Source: Pedobacter cryoconitis
Lineage (GTDB): Bacteria > Bacteroidota > Bacteroidia > Sphingobacteriales > Sphingobacteriaceae
Reading direction: 5' to 3'
Length of the DNA stretch: 64,000 bases
Assembly: GCA_019352875.1 (NCBI GenBank)
Contig: JAAAFW010000006.1
Span: 1,860,261 to 1,924,260 of the forward strand
The notes under the pieces were generated by a model. It was not told the DNA's origin. It ran no database searches and saw nothing but the letters and a program-made list of their open reading frames with translations. This document shows, in pieces, positions 58,342 through 64,000 of the stretch; the first letter of the stretch is position 1; every line of letters begins with the position of its first letter. A program made the position numbers and the translations under genes.

Positions 58342-58923
58342 TTAAAATTCTACTTTAGGCGCATTTTCTGCACCAGCTTCGGCTTTAAAGCCAGCTTTTT
58401 GTTTAAATCCAAACATACCTGCAGTCAGGTTATTAGGGAAAGATCTTACTTTTACATTATATGCCTGCACAGCATCATTAAAGTCTTTACGGGCAACTGC
58501 AATTCTGTTCTCAGTGCCTTCCAGCTGTACAGATAAATCTGAAAATTGCTGAGTAGCCTTTAATTCAGGATAGTTTTCCGTCAATACCATTAATCTGCTT
58601 AAAGCTTGTCCGATCTGTCCTTGTGCAGCCTGAAACTTTTCAATGCTCTCTGGTGACAGGTCATCAGGGTTTACTTTGATCTGACTGGCTTTGGAGCGGG
58701 CTTCTACAACAGCTGTTAATGTACTCTGCTCAAACTTGGCGGCACCTTTTACAGTACTAACGAGATTTGGAATTAGATCAGAACGTCTCTGGTACTGAGT
58801 TTCTACCTGATTCCATTTTGTTTTGACATTCTCATCCAGATTAACCATGGAATTATACCCACAGCTACTGAACATAGTTGTAAAAAACAAAGCTGCAATG
58901 ACTACTAATACTCCTCTTTTCAT
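58342..58923 (-). CDS. lemA: LemA-family lipoprotein
   Basis: The 193-residue protein has a lipobox (FSSCG) after a hydrophobic leader, then the LemA pattern WNQVETQYQRRSDLIPNLV and NDAVQAYNVKVRSFPNNL. LemA proteins are membrane-bound and of uncertain function. It is the first gene of the cluster, 78 bases upstream of the first TPM gene. Confidence 0.93.
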   Translation of the reverse strand: MKRGVLVVIAALFFTTMFSSCGYNSMVNLDENVKTKWNQVETQYQRRSDLIPNLVSTVKGAAKFEQSTLTAVVEARSKASQIKVNPDDLSPESIEKFQAAQGQIGQALSRLMVLTENYPELKATQQFSDLSVQLEGTENRIAVARKDFNDAVQAYNVKVRSFPNNLTAGMFGFKQKAGFKAEAGAENAPKVEF

Positions 58924-59153
58924 TTTTATCATTTTTTGGTTTAATAGTGTTAATATACATATTAGAACTCAATTTCTATTCCTTTGTTACAATAGAGGAC
59001 TAAAACCTGACAATTCTTTATGAAACGCAGATAATTCGAATTTATGTCGCCTGATCTGGCAATTATCCGCAGTTATGTCAGGCGAAATTTTATAATTCTC
59101 ATTTACATATTCTTTACATTTGCAGTAGTTCAGGATAAAAACCTGACCAGACT

Positions 59154-60695
59154 ATGCAAAAAGATATTGAAATCACTATTAACCCTTCCGACTCCGGTAA
59201 GGATGAAATCATACTAGATAAAATTCTTGTTCTTCTTAAAATGCCTGCAGCGCGTGTTCAGGGGTTTAAAATACACAAGAGATCCATAGATGCCAGATCA
59301 CGTAATGTTATATTCCGTTTGCAGCTCAAAGTTTATATTGATGAGCCTAAGCCTGCGGAGTCTTTTAATATTCAGTATCCGAAAGTTGACCGCGCAAAAA
59401 AGGTAATCATTGTTGGCGCGGGCCCTGCAGGTCTTTTTGCAGCTTTACAATGCATTGAGAATGGCATGAAACCCATCGTCCTGGAAAGAGGCAAGGATGT
59501 CAAACAGCGCCGGCGGGACCTTGCAATGATCAATAAACAAGGGCTTGTAAATACAGAGTCCAACTATTGTTATGGAGAAGGGGGGGCAGGAACCTATTCT
59601 GATGGTAAACTTTATACCCGTTCTAATAAAAGAGGGGACATCAATAAAGTTTTACAGCAATTTGTAGCCCATGGTGCAGATGAAGATATTCTGATAGATG
59701 CAAGACCTCATATTGGTACCAATAAATTACCGCAGATCATTACAGCTATTCGTGAAACAATATTAGAGGCTGGGGGAGAGGTTCGTTTTGGACAGCAGGT
59801 AACAGATTTTATAATTGAAAACAGAAAAATTAAAGGTGTAGTGATTAACCAGGAGCTCCAGCTAGAAGCTCAGGCGGTAGTGCTGGCAACAGGACACTCG
59901 GCACGGGATATCTACACTTTACTGGACAGGAAGGGCATTCTTGTAGAGGCCAAACCATTTGCTTTAGGTGTACGTATTGAGCATCCTCAGGAGATAATTG
60001 ATGCTGCGCAATATCATTGTCCTGTCAGAAGCGAATTTTTGCCTCCGGCTTATTATAGTCTGGTAGAGCAGGTTGGGGCAAGGGGTGTCTTTTCGTTCTG
60101 TATGTGCCCTGGTGGAATTATTGCTCCCTGTGCAACTCATCAGGAAGAAATTGTAGTCAATGGCTGGTCGCCTTCTAAAAGGAACAACCCTTTTGCTAAT
60201 TCCGGAACTGTAGTGCAGGTCACTTTAGATGATGTACCGGGTACAGATCCGCTGCGGATGATGAATTTTCAGGCTGAGATAGAGAAAAGTGCATTTGCAG
60301 CCGGCGGTGGAAATCTTGTGGCACCTGGTCAGAGAATGGTGGATTTTGTTGAAGGAAGAGTGTCCGCTGATCTGCCTGTAAATTCTTATTTACCCGGAAC
60401 CAAAAGTGTAATGCTTAAAGAGATCCTTCCCGGATTCGTTGCAGATAGCCTTAAAAATGCATTACCCCTTTTCGGCAAAAAAATGAATGGTTACTATACC
60501 AATGAGTCGATTCTTGTCGGGGTAGAAAGCAGGAGTTCCTCACCGGTCCGTATTCCGCGTGACAGAGAAACTTTCCAGCACCCACAGGTGGAAGGCTTAT
60601 TTCCATGTGCTGAAGGAGCTGGTTATGCCGGCGGTATCGTTTCGGCTGCTATAGATGGCGTAAATTGTGCCAATGCCATTATGAAATTGATTTAA
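59154..60695 (+). CDS. FAD-dependent oxidoreductase (NAD(P)/FAD family)
   Basis: The 513-residue protein has an N-terminal domain of about 85 residues, then the FAD motif VIIVGAGPAGLFAALQC, YCYGEGGAGTYSDGK and a C-terminal GCAEGAGYAGGIVSAAIDG-like segment (PCAEGAGYAGGIVSA). It fits the FAD-dependent dehydrogenase family with an N-terminal extension; the substrate is unknown. Confidence 0.87.
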   Translation: MQKDIEITINPSDSGKDEIILDKILVLLKMPAARVQGFKIHKRSIDARSRNVIFRLQLKVYIDEPKPAESFNIQYPKVDRAKKVIIVGAGPAGLFAALQCIENGMKPIVLERGKDVKQRRRDLAMINKQGLVNTESNYCYGEGGAGTYSDGKLYTRSNKRGDINKVLQQFVAHGADEDILIDARPHIGTNKLPQIITAIRETILEAGGEVRFGQQVTDFIIENRKIKGVVINQELQLEAQAVVLATGHSARDIYTLLDRKGILVEAKPFALGVRIEHPQEIIDAAQYHCPVRSEFLPPAYYSLVEQVGARGVFSFCMCPGGIIAPCATHQEEIVVNGWSPSKRNNPFANSGTVVQVTLDDVPGTDPLRMMNFQAEIEKSAFAAGGGNLVAPGQRMVDFVEGRVSADLPVNSYLPGTKSVMLKEILPGFVADSLKNALPLFGKKMNGYYTNESILVGVESRSSSPVRIPRDRETFQHPQVEGLFPCAEGAGYAGGIVSAAIDGVNCANAIMKLI

Positions 60696-60742
60696 ACATT
60701 TTTCGTTATAAACTAGTTGTCCATTAAAATATAAATACGATC

Positions 60743-61102
60743 ATGAAACAGACCTTAATTATAGGAGCCACTCCAAACCCGACAAGATATGCATTTAAGG
60801 CGGCAAGTATGTTAAAAGCTAAAGGGCATGAAATTATCAACGTGGGTATAAAATCCGGAGTAGTGGCTGGCGTAGAAATAGAGAAGCCAGGAGATGTTCA
60901 TACTGATGTCCACACGATAACCTTATATATCGGTCCTGAACATCAAACCGAATATTTTGATTATATTCTTAATACTCATCCTAAGCGTGTTATTTTTAAC
61001 CCGGGTACTGAAAATGACGAACTTGAAATTTTGCTTAAAGAAAATGGAATTGAGGCATTAAATGCCTGTACATTGGTCTTGCTTGCCACAGGACAGTACT
61101 AA
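60743..61102 (+). CDS. CoA-binding domain protein
   Basis: The 119-residue protein has the CoA_binding_2 Rossmann pattern (TLIIGATPNPTRYAFKAASML) and a C-terminal FNPGTENDELE. The family is small and of unknown role. It is separated from the oxidoreductase by 47 bases and may be co-transcribed. Confidence 0.85.
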   Translation: MKQTLIIGATPNPTRYAFKAASMLKAKGHEIINVGIKSGVVAGVEIEKPGDVHTDVHTITLYIGPEHQTEYFDYILNTHPKRVIFNPGTENDELEILLKENGIEALNACTLVLLATGQY

Positions 61103-61164
61103 TAGCTTCTGTAACCTTTATAGTATTTTTAGTGTGTCGTTTTTTATGCTTTAGGTTTTTCAAA

Positions 61165-61180
61165 CAAATTAATTAATTTG
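61165..61180. promoter_or_regulatory. 16-bp palindrome upstream of the PAS protein gene
   Basis: CAAATTAATTAATTTG is a perfect palindrome 90 bases before the PAS gene start. It may be an operator; AT-rich chance occurrence is possible. Confidence 0.3.
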
Positions 61181-61269
61181 CGCTGGCTAATGTGTTGTCT
61201 GTCAGTCTAAATCAGTGTGACTGTTTTGCTTCAGGAAATGGATATGCCACTCATTTAGTCTGAAGCAGC

Positions 61270-62475
61270 ATGAAAACGGTGTCCCTGGTCAAACCTATTC
61301 TTTATTATCTGGCCTGCGCATTTGCTGCAATTTTAGCCATCGAGTTTTTCGTTCAATGGGATAGTCTGACCAGAATTTATCCTGCTATTCCTGCTCCCTC
61401 TGTTATTCGCGATGTCATTCTTATTCTAACTGCGCTGCTGATCGTCTGGCATTTGATAAAATATCATCATTATCAAAATCTTAAAACTGCGGAGAATTAT
61501 GATGTTATTTTCAGGAATAGTCTTGTCCCATTTTGTGTTTTGGATAAGGTGTCGCTCAGATTCCTTGCTGTGAATGAAGCCATGCTCAAATTATATGGGT
61601 ATTCGGAAAAAGAACTTTTGAGTTTAACTGGATATGATATTTTGTCAGAATCCCAAAGGGAGAGTGTTGCTGGTTACAAGATTAAGTTCGGAAATGACCT
61701 TAACAACTCGAGTAAATGGGTTCATCAGAAGAAATCGGGGGAGCTTTTTCATGTAGATGTTACCTCGCATATGATTCCATTATTTAAATCTGAGGCATAC
61801 CTTGTAATGATTTTTGATATTGATAAATCGAGCAGGGATGAAAAGAGAATAGATGATCTGGTTAATCTGTATGAAACAGTAAACGCTGTGACCAATGATG
61901 TGGTTTGGGATTATGACCTTGTTAATGACCAATTGAACTGGCAGGAAGGGTATGGTGAGATTTATGGATATTCTAGGCAGGAGGCTTTAAATAGTCAGTG
62001 GGACCTAACGCGTATTCATCCTGAAGACAGGTCCGGAATTGAACGGTCTATTGAGCATGCTTTTTTACAGAGAGATAGTTTGTGGCATGCAGATTACAGG
62101 TATTTATGTGCTGATGGTAGCTATAAATATGTCAGAGACCGGGGACGCATCCTTTTTAATGAGAACGGCCACCCGGTCAGAATGATCGGCGCCATGCAGG
62201 ATGTGGATCAGCAAGTTATTTCTGAGCAACAGCTCCTCTTACAAAACAAGCAGCTTAAAGATATAGCCTGGTTGAATTCTCATGCTGTTCGCCGGCCGCT
62301 TAGTAATATTTTGGGTTTAATCTCACTTTTAAAACACGCTATTCATGATCGTGATGAATTATTGAGTTTAATTGATATGCTTGAATCTTCGTCTAAAGAC
62401 CTGGATCAGGTACTGACAAAAATTAATGATGAAACGGTCAACTGTCTGGTGAATATTGATAATGCAGCTGATTAA
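61270..62475 (+). CDS. PAS-domain membrane protein with histidine box but no ATPase domain
   Basis: The 401-residue protein has two membrane segments (about 10-28 and 45-63), two PAS domains (about 75-185 and 200-312), and a HisKA-like helix pair with His338 in NSHAVRRPLSNILGL. It ends about 60 residues later. The catalytic ATPase domain of histidine kinases is missing. It could be a phosphotransfer partner of another kinase or a sensor that pairs with one in trans. Confidence 0.85.
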   Translation: MKTVSLVKPILYYLACAFAAILAIEFFVQWDSLTRIYPAIPAPSVIRDVILILTALLIVWHLIKYHHYQNLKTAENYDVIFRNSLVPFCVLDKVSLRFLAVNEAMLKLYGYSEKELLSLTGYDILSESQRESVAGYKIKFGNDLNNSSKWVHQKKSGELFHVDVTSHMIPLFKSEAYLVMIFDIDKSSRDEKRIDDLVNLYETVNAVTNDVVWDYDLVNDQLNWQEGYGEIYGYSRQEALNSQWDLTRIHPEDRSGIERSIEHAFLQRDSLWHADYRYLCADGSYKYVRDRGRILFNENGHPVRMIGAMQDVDQQVISEQQLLLQNKQLKDIAWLNSHAVRRPLSNILGLISLLKHAIHDRDELLSLIDMLESSSKDLDQVLTKINDETVNCLVNIDNAAD

Positions 62476-62818
62476 AGCTTTGTCTGGGTTTTGGTTGACT
62501 ATTGGTAAGGTGTTGTTCGACTCAAACCTGAAAACGAACGAAGAAAAAGTGAAGTTAACCCGAGGTCGACCCGAACAGGGATGTTTTTGACCTTACATAC
62601 TTTAAGCGGGTTCTTAAATTTCAATGAATATAGATTTGACTGCTCTGTGACTACCTTATATATGGTTGGTATTTCATGTCTTTTACGGTAATTGGGCTTA
62701 AACTTTATCCTGATATAAGTTCCTTTTTACATTCCTGCTGCGTATACGTATAGTTTTTTTTATAGCTAACTATTGTATTTCGAACGGGATTACATTTCGG
62801 TAATCTTAAAGAAGGCGT
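62476..62818. other. Intergenic region with an 11-bp repeat pair
   Basis: There are no genes. The repeat units ACCCGAGGTCG and ACCCGAACAGG occur at 62558-62579. The rest is AT-rich with no clear promoter or RNA signature. Confidence 0.4.
62558..62579 (+). repeat. 11-bp repeat pair ACCCGAnnnnG
   Basis: ACCCGAGGTCG (62558-62568) is followed directly by ACCCGAACAGG (62569-62579), the same spacing as at 25343 and 63155. Confidence 0.65.
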
Positions 62819-63110
62819 ATGGCAGAAAAAGCGACAAGTACCTATATAGATTTACTGAGTGATTTTGGGTTTAAACGGATTTTCGGTAGCGAACCAAATA
62901 AGGCTTTGCTGATTGCCTTTCTGAATGAAATCTTTCAGAGGAAAAAACGGATCATAGGTCTGGTGTATAACCAGAATGAGTATCCTGGAGCAGAGCGGAA
63001 CAGGGGACAATAATATTCGATTTGCTGTTTACGACCGATAAGGGCGAGCGAATCCTGATCGAGGTGCAGAAAAGTGAATAAGAGAGTTTCTTCCAGTGGG
63101 AATGATTCAA
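62819..63110 (+). pseudogene. Decayed Rpn/PD-(D/E)XK nuclease family transposase remnant
   Basis: The first frame reads TYIDLLSDFGFKRIFGSEPNKA, the typical Rpn-family start, and stops at 63011. The conserved IIFDLLFTTDKGERILIEVQ continues in another frame from about 63010, followed by TAA at 63079 and then ESFFQWE before a further stop. At least one frameshift near 63000-63010 and two stops interrupt it. Intact family members are about 280-310 residues; the C-terminal half is gone. Confidence 0.8.
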
Positions 63111-63154
63111 ATTAAGCATATAGTGACACTTCTTTAAAATAGCTTTATTGGTGT

Positions 63155-63176
63155 TTTGTTCGGGTCATGTTCGGGT
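63155..63176 (-). repeat. 11-bp repeat pair ACCCGAACAnn, minus strand
   Basis: On the minus strand ACCCGAACATG (63176-63166) is followed by ACCCGAACAAA (63165-63155). It matches the repeat at 25343-25364 in most positions. Confidence 0.7.
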
Positions 63177-63201
63177 GTTGTCTTACTGGCCTGTTACAAT
63201 T

Positions 63202-63240
63202 ACCCACACCTACCCACAGTGAACCCACACGCTACCCACA
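63202..63240 (+). repeat. Four ACCCACA units at 10-11-bp spacing
   Basis: ACCCACA starts at 63202, 63212, 63223 and 63234. The last unit forms part of CTACCCAC (63232-63239), which pairs with GTGGGTAG (63256-63263). The spacing is near one DNA turn. Confidence 0.65.
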
Positions 63241-63575
63241 AGAATAGCTGAAATAGTGGGTAGTTTGTGGGGTACTGTGAAATAGTAAGGCTTTCAGCCG
63301 AATAAGATGAGCAGATGACTTATATATATTTACCATAGTCTGTAATGTCATCGATCATGGTCACATTGTTCTTTTTAATTTGTTTACGAGTGCAATAATG
63401 ATTTTTAGCTCTTAATAAATTATAAACGGCTAGTTGAAGAGTTGAAATGTTTGGTGTGTATGGGGGGGGTGCCAGATTTGTGACTAGTCGATCTTGCTGT
63501 TGATGAATAGCTGATTATTTTTCTAGCTGAACAACAGTGTTTTAGCGGGATTATACAAATAAGTTGGTGGTATTG

Positions 63576-63606
63576 TTTGGTAGCAGGGATAATTTTCCTA
63601 CTTTTG
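63576..63606 (+). promoter_or_regulatory. Strong promoter P1, probable stable-RNA promoter
   Basis: TTTG (63576-63579) and TACTTTTG (63599-63606) are exactly 19 bases apart, followed by CAACCCG. This is a full match to the Bacteroidota consensus. Confidence 0.8.
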
Positions 63607-64000
63607 CAACCCGCTTCGGAGGAAGGGAAACAGTGAGAAGGCAAGAGAAAAAGAGAAGGTAATTGAAAGGATGTAAAGGAAGGTTTTAAAAGGCCGGCTT
63701 GAGGAGATCGAAAGATCACCTATTGATATTTAAAGGGAGGAAACTTCAAGAAAATAAAAAATAAAAAGCTTGCTAAATTAAAAAAGATTTCTACCTTTGC
63801 AGTCCCAACAAAAACGGGAAAATGTACGACGGATGTCGAAGCATTTAAAAAACAAGATTGAAACGAGGAAAACTTTAAAACAGCGTCGGAACATTAAGAC
63901 CGGCAAAACAGAGAAGGCAGGAATCGCAACATATATAGGCAGCCGTGAGGTGACGCCGAGAAGTTCATTAAAGAGATGTCATTTATAAAGAAACAGGGTA
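63607..64000 (+). other. Untranslated leader, probably of an rRNA operon beyond the window
   Basis: No credible gene lies in these 394 bases. A purine-rich stretch (63618-63760) follows P1, and P2 is embedded. The end of the window contains AGTTCATTAAAGAG, somewhat like the box A type sequences upstream of 16S genes. The 16S itself is not seen. Confidence 0.5.
63770..63799 (+). promoter_or_regulatory. Strong promoter P2, probable stable-RNA promoter
   Basis: TTG (63770-63772) and TACCTTTG (63792-63799) are 19 bases apart, followed by CAGTCCC. An A-rich tract just upstream (63747-63767) resembles an UP element. Confidence 0.8.

Larger units (their letters stand above)
63111..63575. other. Gene-free region with repeats
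   Basis: This stretch follows the decayed nuclease. It contains the inverted 11-bp repeat pair (63155-63176), an array of ACCCACA units (63202-63240) and an inverted repeat (63232-63263). Reading frames here are short and not convincing. Confidence 0.4.

Noticed and set aside
63202..63263. CRISPR-like array from the ACCCACA units
   Set aside because: Units are 7 bases with 3-4-base gaps and there are no cas genes; this is a short periodic repeat.
63420..63719. Minus-strand 99-residue frame
   Set aside because: It covers the P1 promoter and purine-rich leader in antisense; composition is Ser/Pro/Lys-rich as expected for such a shadow.
63797..63988. 63-residue basic frame at the window end
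   Set aside because: It begins inside the P2 -7 element region, is rich in Lys/Arg as expected from an A/G-rich leader, and resembles no protein.

Overview
The window looks like chromosomal DNA of a Bacteroidota member, most likely Sphingobacteriaceae and Pedobacter-like. This rests on protein families typical of that group and on many promoter-like sites matching the Bacteroidota pattern TTTG-N19-21-TAnnTTTG. No taxonomic search was run. Most of the window is core metabolism. I see no CRISPR array, prophage or intact insertion sequence; the only mobile-type gene is one decayed Rpn/PD-(D/E)XK remnant.

Layout. 1-4,020: a heme block (end of hemL, then hemE and a HemJ-type gene) with a histidine kinase, OmpR-type regulator and TPR membrane protein between hemL and hemE. 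4,050-10,130: envelope proteins, an ECF sigma factor with a probable anti-sigma factor and a beta-barrel protein, a lone ABC ATPase, a lipoprotein and a JmjC/cupin-like oxygenase. 10,200-24,900 (minus strand): one long branched-chain amino acid operon, ilvE-ilvD-ilvB-ilvN-dinB-ilvC-leuC-leuD-modF-like ABC-leuB-leuA-ilvA. It is preceded by a 28-codon leader peptide, half of it Leu/Ile/Val, and a terminator with a competing antiterminator, which together form a classical attenuator. 25,430-27,250: atpD-atpC. 27,400-30,690: an SDR, a peroxiredoxin, tRNA-Arg(ACG), adk and obgE.

30,700-36,000: an AT-rich accessory stretch. Two related noncoding elements, each with a promoter-like site and a terminator, flank a LytS/LytTR two-component system, an outer-membrane protein and a small HMA-like protein; an S24-type repressor follows. 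36,200-47,200: kbl, pheS, a TetR regulator, an rlmD-type methyltransferase, a GIN-domain protein, a phosphoribosyltransferase, a glycosyltransferase-like protein that seems to lack its catalytic aspartates, ispH, hemH and waaA. 47,300-52,300: nucleotide-sugar genes (ugd, UDP-xylose synthase, galE, rfbB). 52,390-56,530: a MacB-type permease, an A-type Fe-S carrier, a candidate oriC region with a DnaA box, dnaA and a NUDIX hydrolase. 56,580-58,930: a LemA/TPM-domain cluster. 59,150-62,480: an FAD oxidoreductase, a CoA-binding protein and a PAS protein ending in a histidine box without an ATPase domain.

62,480-64,000 is almost free of genes. It holds the decayed nuclease, short repeats with an 11-bp period and two tandem strong promoters. 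These share their start-site sequence with the tRNA-Arg promoter, so a stable RNA operon, probably rRNA, likely begins just past the window end.

The most informative discovery is the branched-chain amino acid attenuator. Next are the paired noncoding elements, the signalling genes inside the heme block and the 11-bp periodic repeats.
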